Shown piece by piece: positions 1 through 8,694 of a stretch of DNA of 64,000 nucleotides (positions are counted from its first letter, which is position 1; every line of letters starts with the position of its first letter). Origin of the DNA: an uncultured Prevotella sp. (GTDB lineage: Bacteria; Bacteroidota; Bacteroidia; Bacteroidales; Bacteroidaceae); contig ONTZ01000003.1 of NCBI GenBank assembly GCA_900320905.1, positions 24,549 through 88,548 of the forward strand, read 5' to 3'. The position numbers and the translations under genes were made by a program. The notes under the pieces were generated by a model. The model saw only the letters and a list, made by a program, of their open reading frames with translations, was not told where the DNA came from and ran no database searches.

Positions 1-1
1 C

Positions 2-310
2 ACGCCTGATCAGGTTGCTATTCTGCCGCTTTCAGAGAAGTACAATGACTATGCACAAGAGGTCGCCAAGAAGTTCGATATGGGTGGAGTTCGTGCTACC
101 ATCGATTTGCGTAACGAAAAACTGGGTCGTAAGATCCGCGACAATGAGTTGAAGCGTATCCCCTATATAGTGATTGTCGGCGAGAAGGAAGCCGCCGATG
201 GCACTGTGGCTATTCGTCCTCAAGGTGGTGGTGAACAGAGCGTGAAGACCATTCAGGAGTTCATCGACGAGGTGAATGCGCGTGTCGCTGAAATGACCAA
301 AGATTTCTGA
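2..310 (+). CDS. thrS: Threonyl-tRNA synthetase, C-terminal fragment (cut by window edge)
   Basis: Only the last ~102 residues are present; the reading frame is open from the first bases of the window. They match the anticodon-binding domain of class II synthetases (HGTP_anticodon type): the start TPDQVAILPLSEKY, then GVRATIDLRNEKLGRKIRDNE, IPYIVIVGEKE and the end IRPQGGGEQSVKTIQEF are typical of ThrRS. The enzyme charges tRNA-Thr in the cytoplasm, and this domain reads the anticodon. It lies just upstream of infC-rpmI-rplT, the same order as in many bacteria including E. coli. The stop TGA is at 308-310. The catalytic and editing domains lie outside the window. Confidence 0.93.
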   Translation, partial: TPDQVAILPLSEKYNDYAQEVAKKFDMGGVRATIDLRNEKLGRKIRDNELKRIPYIVIVGEKEAADGTVAIRPQGGGEQSVKTIQEFIDEVNARVAEMTKDF

Positions 311-318
311 TGGAAGTA

Positions 319-428
319 AAAGAATGAAAAAATGAAGGAATGAAAGAATGAAATGCATCCGCAATGTGTTAAATATTCATAATTCTTTGCGCGCGGGTTA
401 GTTTCATTTCTTCATTTTTTCATTCTTT
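319..428. repeat. Purine/pyrimidine inverted repeat between thrS and infC
   Basis: A 19-base arm at 319-337 (AAAGAATGAAAAAATGAAG) is repeated exactly in inverted orientation at 410-428, with a 72-base spacer. The left arm is continued by a GAATGAAA-type short tandem repeat to about 353. The sequence is AT-rich and lacks the compact GC stem of a terminator. It could form a long hairpin in a thrS readthrough transcript ahead of infC. Whether it regulates anything is unknown. Confidence 0.6.
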
Positions 429-441
429 CATTTTTTTATAG

Positions 442-449
442 TAATTTTG
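442..449 (+). promoter_or_regulatory. Bacteroidetes -7 element for infC operon
   Basis: TAATTTTG fits the Bacteroidetes -7 consensus TAnnTTTG and lies 25 bases before the infC ATG. No clear TTTG is present at the -33 position. The AAAAGGA stretch at about 463-469 could serve as ribosome binding site. Confidence 0.55.
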
Positions 450-474
450 CAGCCGATTTCATAAAAAGGAGTGA

Positions 475-1179
475 ATGAAGAATGACAAATTGAAGCAACA
501 GTACCGTATTAATGAACAGATACGAGTACGTGAAGTACGCATCGTCGGTGACAATGGCAGCACCGTTGTTCCTACCCGTGATGCTCTGAATATGGCTCAC
601 GATCAGGGTGTCGATCTCGTGGAGATTTCGCCTAATGCCAACCCGCCAGTTTGTCGTCTCATCGACTACTCCAAGTTCCTTTATCAGCAGAAGAAGCGCC
701 AGAAGGAAATGAAGGCCAAGCAGGTAAAGGTGGAGGTGAAGGAAATTCGCTTCGGTCCCCAGACCGACGAGCACGACTATCAGTTCAAACTGAAGCATGC
801 CAAGGAGTTCCTTAGCGAAGGCAACAAGGTTCGTGCCTATGTGTTCTTCCGTGGACGCTCCATCCTTTTTAAGGAACAGGGCGAGGTGCTTCTCCTGCGT
901 TTTGCCAACGACCTGGAGGAAGTCGGAAAGGTAGAAGGCATGCCCTCGCTCGAAGGAAAGAAGATGTTCCTCTATCTGGCTCCCAAGAAGGCTGGCGAGA
1001 AGAAGAAGAGTCAGCAGGCCCGTGACCGTGAGGCTGCCGAGGCTGAAATCAAGGAGCAGAAGAAGGCTCAGCAGGCTGCTCAGCCGGAGGTCGTCACAGA
1101 GATTCCCGCCAATGGCGGTCTCTTTGCCAACGCCAAGATCAGCGAAGAGGCGCTGAAAAAATTGCAAGATACAGAATAA
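475..1179 (+). CDS. infC: Translation initiation factor IF-3
   Basis: IF-3 binds the 30S subunit, prevents premature 50S joining and checks the start codon. The N-terminal domain begins [16 protein letters not shown], and the linker and C-terminal domain follow with [21 protein letters not shown] and [10 protein letters not shown], all hallmark IF-3 segments. At 234 aa it is longer than the ~180 aa E. coli protein because of a Lys/Glu/Ala/Gln-rich tail after about residue 170. This start was chosen because AAAAGGA lies 6-7 bases upstream and the N-terminus aligns with the family; it is an ordinary ATG, unlike the AUU start of E. coli infC. It is followed by rpmI and rplT in the classical operon. 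Confidence 0.96.
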   Translation: MKNDKLKQQYRINEQIRVREVRIVGDNGSTVVPTRDALNMAHDQGVDLVEISPNANPPVCRLIDYSKFLYQQKKRQKEMKAKQVKVEVKEIRFGPQTDEHDYQFKLKHAKEFLSEGNKVRAYVFFRGRSILFKEQGEVLLLRFANDLEEVGKVEGMPSLEGKKMFLYLAPKKAGEKKKSQQARDREAAEAEIKEQKKAQQAAQPEVVTEIPANGGLFANAKISEEALKKLQDTE

Positions 1180-1241
1180 GATGGCGCGCCCGGTATATGC
1201 GTAGCCGTCGTTTATTATTAATAATTTTAAATTTTAAAACA

Positions 1242-1439
1242 ATGCCAAAAGTAAAGACAAACTCCGGTGCTAAGAAGAGATTCTCGTTCACCGGTACAGG
1301 TAAGGTTAAGAGAAATCACGCTTACCACAGCCACATTCTGACAAAGAAGACCAAGAAGCAGAAGCGCAATCTTGTGCACTCTGCCATCGTTGACCCTTCA
1401 AACATGAAGCAGGTTCGTGATCTGCTGTGTCTCCGCTAA
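1242..1439 (+). CDS. rpmI: 50S ribosomal protein L35 (bL35)
   Basis: 65 residues starting [14 protein letters not shown], the standard L35 N-terminus, with the basic [20 protein letters not shown] core. It binds 23S rRNA in the large subunit. The ATG at 1242 was chosen over an upstream in-frame start at 1197 because the family always begins MPK(M/V)KT and the preceding 60 bases look non-coding. The gene sits between infC and rplT and is presumably cotranscribed with them. No Shine-Dalgarno sequence is visible; the upstream stretch is A/T-rich as usual in this phylum. Confidence 0.96.
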   Translation: MPKVKTNSGAKKRFSFTGTGKVKRNHAYHSHILTKKTKKQKRNLVHSAIVDPSNMKQVRDLLCLR

Positions 1440-1473
1440 CCCTATTGTCTAACATTTAAAGAAGTAAGAAACT

Positions 1474-1818
1474 ATGCCAAGAAGTGTAAATCACGTTGCA
1501 TCAAGAGCAAAGCGTAAGAGAATTTTGAAACTTACCCGTGGCTATTTTGGAGCCCGTAAGAATGTTTGGACAGTAGCAAAGAATACCTGGGAGAAGGGTT
1601 TGACCTATGCCTACCGTGATCGTCGTAACAAGAAGCGCAACTTCCGCAGCCTGTGGATTCAGCGTATCAACGCTGCCGCTCGCTTGGAGGGCATGAGTTA
1701 CAGTGTCCTGATGGGCAAACTCACCAAGGCTGGTATCGAGATCAACCGCAAGGTGCTCGCCGATCTGGCCATGAACAATCCCGAGGCTTTCAAGGCCATC
1801 GTGGAGAAGGTAAAGTAA
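1474..1818 (+). CDS. rplT: 50S ribosomal protein L20 (bL20)
   Basis: 114 residues, [30 protein letters not shown]..., a full-length L20 with its long basic N-terminal helix and globular C-terminal domain ([24 protein letters not shown]). It is needed for early 50S assembly and in several bacteria represses its own infC-rpmI-rplT operon. No recognisable L20-binding mimic was identified here, though an inverted repeat precedes infC. Last gene of the operon; a strong terminator follows 24 bases after the stop. Confidence 0.97.
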   Translation: MPRSVNHVASRAKRKRILKLTRGYFGARKNVWTVAKNTWEKGLTYAYRDRRNKKRNFRSLWIQRINAAARLEGMSYSVLMGKLTKAGIEINRKVLADLAMNNPEAFKAIVEKVK

Positions 1819-1841
1819 GTTATCACCCTACTCAAAACAAT

Positions 1842-1874
1842 AAAGCCGCAATTTCTATTAGGAGTTGCGGCTTT
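1842..1874. terminator. Bidirectional terminator of rplT operon
   Basis: Stem AAAGCCGCAA (1842-1851) pairs with TTGCGGCTTT (1865-1874) across a 13-base loop, with A/T runs on both sides. The distal arm is also the last coding bases of the convergent minus-strand gene ending at 1858. Confidence 0.85.
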
Positions 1875-2907
1875 TAAGATAAATATAGTTTATCAGGATG
1901 AGCACCAACATCATGAGGATGGCTAGGAGTGTGATTTGGAAGCAATAATGCAATCCTGCCCAGTCAACCGCCCGGCATGGAACCACTGTCACCATCATCC
2001 AGGTAGTGTGCTTCACAGGCGTAAAAAATAGATAGCAGTCCTCGCCATCGAATGTGTATCTCACATCGCTTTCGTTCATGCTGGTCTTTCCCGTCTCCAT
2101 CCTTTCAATGAGCAGTTCGATGTCATGGTTCCCATGCGGCTTGAGGTGACTGAAAAAGGTGCCTCTTATGTGCTGTTCCTCTTCAGAATAAGTTAAAAAC
2201 CTGCCGTCGTGATCGATGATATACCGCTTGGATTCCGGCTCAAATATGTTGGGAACCGACAAACTTGTTTGATTATACTTACTGTCAGTCTGAGACAGTT
2301 TATTCGTCAACCAGTCGAGCGAGATGCTGGCACGGAGTACTGCCACAGGCTTGCCTGCCGCGTCGCGGACAGGTGCTTGATATGCTGTGAATGCCTTATT
2401 TCGGTCATCATTTTCGAAGAAAGGCTCTGTCCATCTGGCCGAGTCGCTTTCAATGGTGCTGCGAAACCATATGGCGTTTAGGTGGTCGAAATCGTCATCT
2501 TCTGTCTTTATCTGTATCTCATCAGGATTGTCATCGCTTCGCGATGCAAAGGGGTGGAATTGATTACCCTTTTGGGGATAGTAGTTCTCAATATAGTAGA
2601 TGCCACAACTATGAACCCTGGTGCCCTGACTTACGATTCGTTTCACAATGTCTTGATGACCTTCGGGGTGGTCAAGTGACCGTTCGAGATATGATACGTT
2701 GTCCGTCACGGATACATATACGTCGGAGAGTATGCGCCGGGTGTATTCATAGGTGATGAGCATTTTGTTATGAAACAGTTCCGTATGCAGTCTTACGATA
2801 TTCCTCGCCCCCCAATAGTAGATGACACCCGACAGGATGAGCGAAAGGACAAGCATCCACATGATGAGCCTCACTGTGATTGTATTTGCTATGTGGCGTT
2901 TTTCCAT
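1858..2907 (-). CDS. Membrane protein with periplasmic Cache-type sensor domain and no output domain
   Basis: 349 aa. A membrane segment lies at residues ~12-32 (IMWMLVLSLILSGVIYYWGA) and a second near ~322-343 just before the end. Between them is a ~290-residue extracytoplasmic region with a PDC/Cache look: an N-terminal helix, then YQAPVRDAAGKPVAVLRASISLDWL and a second half ending FFTPVKHTTWMMVTVVPC. Proteins of this build normally continue into a HAMP, kinase or SpoIIE/PP2C-type phosphatase output. Here the chain stops about six residues after the second helix, inside the rplT terminator hairpin, so it is either a truncated signalling protein or a sensor that works through a partner. A good promoter lies upstream. 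Ligand unknown. Confidence 0.6.
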   Translation of the reverse strand: MEKRHIANTITVRLIMWMLVLSLILSGVIYYWGARNIVRLHTELFHNKMLITYEYTRRILSDVYVSVTDNVSYLERSLDHPEGHQDIVKRIVSQGTRVHSCGIYYIENYYPQKGNQFHPFASRSDDNPDEIQIKTEDDDFDHLNAIWFRSTIESDSARWTEPFFENDDRNKAFTAYQAPVRDAAGKPVAVLRASISLDWLTNKLSQTDSKYNQTSLSVPNIFEPESKRYIIDHDGRFLTYSEEEQHIRGTFFSHLKPHGNHDIELLIERMETGKTSMNESDVRYTFDGEDCYLFFTPVKHTTWMMVTVVPCRAVDWAGLHYCFQITLLAILMMLVLILINYIYLKSRNS

Positions 2908-2931
2908 ATCCCTAAACTACCTTTTCAACTG

Positions 2932-2963
2932 CAAAAATATATAGTTTTCTTCAAACCACCAAA
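2932..2963 (-). promoter_or_regulatory. Promoter of the Cache-sensor gene
   Basis: Read on the minus strand: TTTG (2960-2963), 20-base spacer, TATTTTTG (2932-2939). This matches TTTG-N19/20-TAnnTTTG exactly and lies 25 bases before the ATG at 2907. Confidence 0.75.
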
Positions 2964-2967
2964 TATT

Positions 2968-3450
2968 TTACAGTTTTTTTAGGAAGTCTGCAAAGATACG
3001 GGCGGCGGACTCAACTTTTGCAGCACAGGGGCGGGATTTGTAGTATTCGGCGGTGCGGGGGGAGGCTATGTAACTGCATGAGGCTTTCTCGTAGCCCTTC
3101 AAACCAAGGATCTCCGCACAGATGAGGCTACCGTTCTGTTGGCGCGACTGTTCCAGCAGTTCCTGCACCACCTTGTAGCAGGCCGACTTCCCCTCACGGT
3201 CTGAGCCCTCCGTCTGTCCACAATGCAGACCGACAAGCATCACGATGCCTGATACGGCTCCACACATCATCCTCATCCTGCCGACTCCTCCTCCAAAGCC
3301 GGCTGCAATCTTCTTGGCCAGTGTATCGTCCAGTCCGTAGAGGTCTGCAAAGGCTGCAACGATACTTTGGCAACAGCCGTAGCCTGCCATAAAGTTCTCT
3401 ACGGCACGAGTTACGCGTTCATCCAGTTGCTGTTCAGTAAGTTCCGTCAT
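2968..3450 (-). CDS. C_GCAxxG_C_C family protein
   Basis: 160 aa. It carries the cysteine pattern that names this family: GYGCCQS near residue 26, then FGGGVGRMRMMCGAVSGIVM (a CGAxxG motif) and a following HCG, with further Cys near the C-terminus. The family is thought to be redox-active or metal-binding, but no reaction is established. No signal peptide, so probably cytoplasmic. The gene begins 6 bases after the secreted protein gene ending at 3457 and likely shares its transcript. Confidence 0.75.
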   Translation of the reverse strand: MTELTEQQLDERVTRAVENFMAGYGCCQSIVAAFADLYGLDDTLAKKIAAGFGGGVGRMRMMCGAVSGIVMLVGLHCGQTEGSDREGKSACYKVVQELLEQSRQQNGSLICAEILGLKGYEKASCSYIASPRTAEYYKSRPCAAKVESAARIFADFLKKL

Positions 3451-3456
3451 ATCGTT

Positions 3457-3888
3457 TTATTCCTTCTGTCGTTTGAATTCGAGGGTCTTGGGGAGTTTCT
3501 GCCACTTGCTGTTCTTGGGCACTTTGAGGGTGGAGCCTTTCTCCTGTTTCAGGATGTAGATGGAGTCGTTCTCCACGGTAAGGGTGGCGGTGAGATCTTC
3601 GGAGCCGTAGTCGTTGATGAGGGATAAGGTAGCAGTCTTGTCGTTGTTGATTTTTGCAGCGGTGATGACCCAGCAGAACGAGTTGTGCTTCTTGCCGAGA
3701 TAGCCTGGAAGTGGACCGTAGAGTTCCTGTCCTGGCACTTCGACATCTTCGTCGTAGAGGTTGATCTTCAAATAGACCTCATATTCATTATTATATATGT
3801 ACGCGCGGAAAGGCCCTCCTTCACCTTGGGCGAATGTATTGAAGAGCGAACCGTGAATAGTGAATAGTATAAAAAGCAATTTCCTCAT
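3457..3888 (-). CDS. Small secreted protein, function unknown
   Basis: 143 aa. MRKLLFILFTIHGSLFNTFAQG is a signal peptide with cleavage after FAQ likely. The mature part looks beta-rich (YEVYLKINLYDEDVEVPGQELYG, DKTATLSLINDYGSEDLTATLTVENDSIYILKQ), like many small lipocalin- or beta-barrel-like exported proteins of Bacteroidales. An in-frame ATG at 3918 was rejected because the promoter -7 element (3907-3914) lies downstream of it, so that codon would not be on the transcript. No function can be assigned. Confidence 0.7.
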   Translation of the reverse strand: MRKLLFILFTIHGSLFNTFAQGEGGPFRAYIYNNEYEVYLKINLYDEDVEVPGQELYGPLPGYLGKKHNSFCWVITAAKINNDKTATLSLINDYGSEDLTATLTVENDSIYILKQEKGSTLKVPKNSKWQKLPKTLEFKRQKE

Positions 3889-3906
3889 ATTCGTATGATT
3901 TGGGGG

Positions 3907-3914
3907 CAAAGATA
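3907..3914 (-). promoter_or_regulatory. -7 element for the 3457-3888 / 2968-3450 operon
   Basis: Minus-strand TATCTTTG, a perfect TAnnTTTG match, 19 bases before the ATG at 3888. It fixes the start of that gene. Confidence 0.75.
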
Positions 3915-3990
3915 CCAAATCTAAATCAATAAATCTATGATAATGAAGAAAATATGCAGAAAAACTATCGTTTTTTTAGAAATATTTAAG

Positions 3991-3998
3991 TACCTTTG
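3991..3998 (+). promoter_or_regulatory. -7 element for glycogen synthase gene
   Basis: TACCTTTG, a perfect TAnnTTTG match, 22 bases before the ATG at 4020. The stretch before it is T-rich but has no exact TTTG at -33. Confidence 0.7.
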
Positions 3999-4019
3999 CA
4001 CCGTTTATAATTATAATGC

Positions 4020-5699
4020 ATGACAGATAGGCTTTTAAACCCCGACTATATCTTTGAGTCAAGTTGGGAAGTTTGCAACAAGGTAGGAGGAATCTATACA
4101 GTCCTTTCGACACGTGCCAAGACCCTGCAAGAGGCACATCCGGATCAGGTGATTTTTATCGGCCCGGGTCTGTGGAAGCGCGAAGACGATAACTACACGA
4201 AGGAGGAAAGTCCCTATTTCAGGGAAGACAATGCTCTCTTTGCCGAGTGGCAATGGGAGGCTAGGCAGAACGGACTTACTGTAAGGGTGGGGCGCTGGAC
4301 GGTGCCCGGAGAACCTATCGCCATCCTTGTTGACTTCATGCCGTTCTTCAAGAAGAAGAACGAGATATATGGTTGGCTATGGGAGCACTATCAGGTAGAC
4401 TCCCTGCATGCCTACGGCGACTATGACGAGGCTTCGATGTTTTCGTATGCCGCTGCTCTCGTCGTGGAGAGTTTCTATAAGCACTATCTTAACGAAAGCC
4501 AGAAGGTCATCTATCATGCCAATGAGTGGATGTGCGGCTTGGGAGCACTCTACATCAACAATAAACTCCCCCAGGTTGGCACCATCTTCACCACCCATGC
4601 CACCAGCATCGGGCGTAGCATTGCCGGCAATATGAAACCCCTCTACGACTATCTGTTTGCCTACAACGGCGATCAGATGGCCGGCGAACTGAATATGCAG
4701 TCGAAGCACTCCATCGAAAAGCAGACCGCCTGGCATGTGGATTGTTTTACCACGGTGAGTGACATCACCGCCAAGGAATGTGTGGAACTGCTTGACAAAC
4801 CAGTGGATGTAGTACTGCCTAATGGCTTCGACAACAGTTTTGTACCGAAGGCAGCGCAGTTTACGAAGAAACGCAAGGCAGCCCGCAAGCGTCTGCTCGA
4901 CGTTGCAAACGCCCTGTTGGGTGAGAGCCTCGGCGATGACACACTGATCATCTCCACCTCTGGTCGCTATGAGTTCCGCAACAAGGGTATCGACGTGTTT
5001 GTGGAAGCCATGAATCGTCTATTGCGTGACAAAGACCTGAAGAAGAAGGTGGTTGCCTTCATCGAAGTGCCTGGGTGGGTAGGGGAACCCCGTAGGGATC
5101 TGCAGGAGCGTCTGAATAGCGGTAAGGCATACGATACCCCACTGGAGGTGCCTCAGGTGACTCACTGGCTGCACAATATGAGCCATGACAACGTGCTGGG
5201 CATGATGAAGTACTACGATATGCACAACCGTAAGGATGAACAGGTGAAGGTAATCTTCCTGCCCTGTTACCTTGACGGCAAGGACGGCATCCTGGATATG
5301 ACTTATTATGATATCGTATTAGGCAACGACCTTTGCATCTATCCCTCGTACTATGAACCGTGGGGCTATACGCCGTTGGAGGCTGTGGCCTTCAAGGTGC
5401 CTTGTATCACCACCGACCTGGCTGGTTTCGGACTCTGGGCCAACAGCGTGTTCGGACATAGCGGTGAGATAGAGGACGGTGTGAAGGTGATCCATCGTAC
5501 CGACTACAACTATTCTGAGGTAGCCGATATCATCAAGGATACTGTTGCCGAGTTCTCTGGCTTTACGAAGAAACAGGTAGAGGATTGCCGCAAGAAAGCC
5601 GAGGCCCTGTCGAAGAAAGCCCTTTGGAGTGAGTTTATCAAGTATTATGAAGAGGCTTATGACATCGCCCTCCGCAAGGCTTTATTGAGAAAAAAGTAA
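4020..5699 (+). CDS. Glycogen synthase, GT3 (eukaryote-like) family
   Basis: 559 aa. It transfers glucose from a nucleotide sugar to the growing alpha-1,4-glucan. The N-terminal FESSWEVCNKVGGIYTVL and the C-terminal YYEPWGYTPLEAVAFKVP with ITTDLAGFG correspond to the signature segments of fungal and animal glycogen synthase (GT3) rather than to E. coli GlgA (GT5), whose KTGGLADV loop is absent. HATSIGR and GRYEFRNKGIDVF are further GT3 marks. At 559 aa it is shorter than the ~700 aa eukaryotic enzymes, lacking their regulatory tails. It is directly followed by an alpha-glucan phosphorylase (30-base gap), so storage synthesis and breakdown are likely cotranscribed. UDP- versus ADP-glucose use cannot be told from sequence alone; GT3 enzymes normally use UDP-glucose. 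Confidence 0.88.
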   Translation: MTDRLLNPDYIFESSWEVCNKVGGIYTVLSTRAKTLQEAHPDQVIFIGPGLWKREDDNYTKEESPYFREDNALFAEWQWEARQNGLTVRVGRWTVPGEPIAILVDFMPFFKKKNEIYGWLWEHYQVDSLHAYGDYDEASMFSYAAALVVESFYKHYLNESQKVIYHANEWMCGLGALYINNKLPQVGTIFTTHATSIGRSIAGNMKPLYDYLFAYNGDQMAGELNMQSKHSIEKQTAWHVDCFTTVSDITAKECVELLDKPVDVVLPNGFDNSFVPKAAQFTKKRKAARKRLLDVANALLGESLGDDTLIISTSGRYEFRNKGIDVFVEAMNRLLRDKDLKKKVVAFIEVPGWVGEPRRDLQERLNSGKAYDTPLEVPQVTHWLHNMSHDNVLGMMKYYDMHNRKDEQVKVIFLPCYLDGKDGILDMTYYDIVLGNDLCIYPSYYEPWGYTPLEAVAFKVPCITTDLAGFGLWANSVFGHSGEIEDGVKVIHRTDYNYSEVADIIKDTVAEFSGFTKKQVEDCRKKAEALSKKALWSEFIKYYEEAYDIALRKALLRKK

Positions 5700-5729
5700 A
5701 TTGAATATATTAAATTTGTAAATTACAAG

Positions 5730-8312
5730 ATGAAGATTAAAGCAGATTACGCAAATGTTCCGTCTTGGAAGACACTGACCGTGAAGGCCACGCTTCCTGA
5801 GGAATTGAAGTGTTTGGACGAGATTGCCCACAATATGTGGTGGGTATGGAACTACGAGGCTCGTGACTTGTTCCGTGACCTCGACCCTGATTTGTATCAC
5901 GATGTGAAGCACAACCCTGTGATGCTGCTCGAACGTCTCAGTTTTGCCCGCAAGGAAGAGATTCTGAAAGATAAGGCACTGATGAAGCGCATCAAGAACG
6001 TTTACGATGCGTTCCGCAAGTATATGGATGTGAAACCCGACTCGAAGCGTCCGTCAGTGGCATACTTCTGTATGGAGTACGGCATTCATTCTGCCCTGAA
6101 GATCTATTCAGGTGGTCTGGGTATGCTTGCCGGTGACTACGTGAAGGAGGCTTCCGACTCCAACGTCGATATGTGTGCCGTCGGTTTCCTCTATCGTTTC
6201 GGTTATTTCACACAGAGCCTGTCGATGGACGGACAGCAGATTGCTAACTACGAGACGCAGAATTTCAACGATCTGCCCATCGAGCGCCAACTCGACAGTG
6301 AGGGTAATCCTCTCATCATCGACGTGCCTTACACCAATTACCAGGTGCATGCCTATGTCTGGCGTGTAAATGTGGGTCGTGTGAAACTCTATCTGCTCGA
6401 TACCGACAATGAGATGAACTCCGACTTCGACAAGCCCATCACCCACAGCCTCTATGGCGGTGACTGGGAGAACCGTCTGAAACAGGAGATTCTGCTCGGT
6501 ATCGGTGGTATGCTGCTGTTGAAGAAACTCGGCATCAAGAAGGATATCTACCATTGCAACGAGGGTCATGCTGCCCTCTGCAACCTGCAGCGCCTGTGCG
6601 ACTATATCGAGGAAGACGGACTGACCTTCAACCAGGCTTTGGAACTGGTTCGTGCCAGCGGTCTCTATACCGTACACACCCCAGTGCCCGCAGGTCACGA
6701 CTACTTCGAGGAGGGCTTGTTTGGCAAGTATATGGGTGGCTATCCCCAGAAACTCGGTATTTCCTGGGACGAGTTCATCGGCATGGGTCGTACGAACCCC
6801 GACGATAAGGGCGAGAAGTTCTGTATGTCTACCTTCGCCTGCAACACTTGTCAGGAGGTTAACGGCGTGTCGAAACTCCACGGATGGGTCTCACAGAAAA
6901 TGTTTGCTCCCATCTGGAACGGCTACTATCCTGAGGAGAACCACGTGGGCTATGTGACCAACGGTGTCCATTTCCCCACCTGGTGTGCTGCTGAGTGGTT
7001 GAAGGTCTATGCAAAGTATTTCGACCCGAAGTTCCTGGGCGACCAATCCAACGAGGATATCTGGCACGGCATCTACAACTGTCCCGATGAGGAGATATGG
7101 GAGACACGTAAGGCTTTGAAGGCTAAACTCTTTGATTATATTGCCATCCAGTTGCAGGAGACATGGTTGAAGAACCAGGGTGATCCTCAGCGTGTGGTGA
7201 AGTTGGTGGAACGCCTGAACCCCAACGCACTGGTCATCGGCTTCTGCCGCCGCTTCGCTACTTATAAGCGTGCTCACCTGCTGTTCACCGACTTGGAGCG
7301 TCTCGAAAAGATTGTCAATAATCCCGAGCGTCCTGTGGTGTTCATCTTTGCCGGTAAGGCTCACCCCGCCGATGGTGCAGGTCAGGGCCTTATTAAGAGA
7401 ATTTTTGAAATCAGCCAAATGCCTCAGTTCCAAGGTAAGGTCATCTTCTTGGAGGACTACGACTTCCTGCTGGCCCGTCGCCTCGTGTCGGGTGTAGACA
7501 TTTGGATGAACACACCGACCCGTCCTCTGGAGGCTTCCGGCACCTCTGGTGAGAAGGCTGAGATGAACGGTGTCGTCAACCTCTCTGTGAAGGATGGCTG
7601 GTGGCTGGAAGGCTATCGTGAGGGTGCCGGTTGGGCGCTCACCGAGAAGCGTACCTACCAGAACCAAGGCTATCAGGATCAACTCGATGCCGCTACCATC
7701 TACAACCTGTTGGAGAACGAGATCATACCTCTTTATTATAATACGGATAAGAAGACAGGCATCTCTAAGGGCTGGATCAAGGTCATCAAGAACTCCATTG
7801 CCCAGATTGCGCCGCACTACACGATGAAGCGCCAACTCGACGACTACTATTCCAAGTTCTACGAGAAGTTGGCCAAGCGCTTCAAGCAACTCTCCAAGGA
7901 CGATAACCGTCTTGCCAAGGAGATTGCACAGTGGAAAGAGGCTGTTGCCGAGCGTTGGGATGCCATCAGCGTGGTCAGTGCCGAGACAACGGCTCCTGTC
8001 TCCGGCTTGCATCTGACAGGAGAAGAGTACACCCTGCGTTATGTCATCAACGAGCAGGGGCTCGATGATGCCGTTGCCTTGGAGAAGGTGAATATCGCCA
8101 CCGATGCCAATGGTGAGGATCATGTTTTCTCTGTCGAGCCGTTGAAGATGGTGAAGCAGGATGGCAACAACTACACCTTCGAGTCTGTTAATACGCCTAA
8201 GCAGGCAGGTCAGTACAAGAGTGCCGTCCGTATGTATCCGAAGAACAAGAATCTGCCCCACCGTCAGGACTTCTGCTACGTGAAGTGGCTGGAACTGCCT
8301 TACGCAGGGTAA
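5730..8312 (+). CDS. glgP: Alpha-glucan (glycogen) phosphorylase
   Basis: 860 aa, GT35 family, of the short 'alpha-glucan phosphorylase' subtype with an N-terminal DUF3417-like region ([20 protein letters not shown]). It releases glucose-1-phosphate from alpha-1,4-glucans using phosphate and pyridoxal phosphate. The PLP lysine sits in [19 protein letters not shown] (near residue 615). Other conserved blocks are [20 protein letters not shown] and [17 protein letters not shown]-terminal beta-like extension after about residue 750 ([16 protein letters not shown]...) goes beyond the catalytic core. Cytoplasmic. Ends in a strong terminator. Confidence 0.92.
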   Translation: MKIKADYANVPSWKTLTVKATLPEELKCLDEIAHNMWWVWNYEARDLFRDLDPDLYHDVKHNPVMLLERLSFARKEEILKDKALMKRIKNVYDAFRKYMDVKPDSKRPSVAYFCMEYGIHSALKIYSGGLGMLAGDYVKEASDSNVDMCAVGFLYRFGYFTQSLSMDGQQIANYETQNFNDLPIERQLDSEGNPLIIDVPYTNYQVHAYVWRVNVGRVKLYLLDTDNEMNSDFDKPITHSLYGGDWENRLKQEILLGIGGMLLLKKLGIKKDIYHCNEGHAALCNLQRLCDYIEEDGLTFNQALELVRASGLYTVHTPVPAGHDYFEEGLFGKYMGGYPQKLGISWDEFIGMGRTNPDDKGEKFCMSTFACNTCQEVNGVSKLHGWVSQKMFAPIWNGYYPEENHVGYVTNGVHFPTWCAAEWLKVYAKYFDPKFLGDQSNEDIWHGIYNCPDEEIWETRKALKAKLFDYIAIQLQETWLKNQGDPQRVVKLVERLNPNALVIGFCRRFATYKRAHLLFTDLERLEKIVNNPERPVVFIFAGKAHPADGAGQGLIKRIFEISQMPQFQGKVIFLEDYDFLLARRLVSGVDIWMNTPTRPLEASGTSGEKAEMNGVVNLSVKDGWWLEGYREGAGWALTEKRTYQNQGYQDQLDAATIYNLLENEIIPLYYNTDKKTGISKGWIKVIKNSIAQIAPHYTMKRQLDDYYSKFYEKLAKRFKQLSKDDNRLAKEIAQWKEAVAERWDAISVVSAETTAPVSGLHLTGEEYTLRYVINEQGLDDAVALEKVNIATDANGEDHVFSVEPLKMVKQDGNNYTFESVNTPKQAGQYKSAVRMYPKNKNLPHRQDFCYVKWLELPYAG

Positions 8313-8320
8313 ATCCATAA

Positions 8321-8354
8321 AAAATCCCCCGTCCGACACCGGATGGGGGATTTT
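8321..8354. terminator. Bidirectional terminator after glgP
   Basis: AAAATCCCCCGTCC (8321-8334) pairs with GGATGGGGGATTTT (8341-8354), with one G-T wobble and a 6-base loop, and T runs on either strand. It serves glgP and the convergent lipoprotein gene ending at 8356. Confidence 0.9.
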
Positions 8355-8355
8355 T

Positions 8356-8694
8356 TTATTCCACTTGATAGTTTTCGCGGATATACTTTCCTAAGTCATT
8401 ATCCTTATTGCGCTCCGCACAGTTCTGGATGGCCTCTTTCATCCGCCGCTCTATGCTGTCGATGTCGTGCAATAGGGCTTTTTGCGTTTCCTCAGTGGTA
8501 TGAGGACTCTGTTGGATGACACCTACCATGTTTGAGATCTTCTTTGAGCACTCAGCGATGGTATCGTTTAGCGCCTTCCATTCCTGAGCCTGCTGAACCT
8601 GCGAGTTCTGGCAGCCCATTGCCATGAATGCCAATACCAGTGAGAGGAGTTTATATGAGGTAGAGGTCACTGATGCTTTGGTTATTGATGACAC
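8356..8694 (-). CDS. Small lipoprotein, function unknown
   Basis: Up to 112 aa. A hydrophobic stretch KLLSLVLAFMAMGC ends in a cysteine followed by QNS, a lipobox-like site. The mature part is short, charged and probably helical (TIAECSKKISNMVGVIQQ, HDIDSIERRMKEAIQNCAER). The start is uncertain: the ATG at 8694 overlaps the prs 3' end by 44 bases, while a GTG at 8670 gives a more usual signal peptide length. Either way translation is probably coupled to prs. Confidence 0.6.
   Translation of the reverse strand: MSSITKASVTSTSYKLLSLVLAFMAMGCQNSQVQQAQEWKALNDTIAECSKKISNMVGVIQQSPHTTEETQKALLHDIDSIERRMKEAIQNCAERNKDNDLGKYIRENYQVE

Noticed and set aside
5716-5728. TTGTAAATTACAA palindrome before glgP as a regulator site
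   Set aside because: Short, AT-rich and between two cotranscribed genes; likely chance.
6891-8339. Long open frame antisense to glgP (482 codons), with similar antisense frames at 6108-6881 and 11630-12340
   Set aside because: The sense strand holds clear glycogen phosphorylase and GH13 genes with all motifs. The antisense proteins have biased composition (Leu/Val/His/Thr-rich) and no start signal; they are by-products of codon bias.
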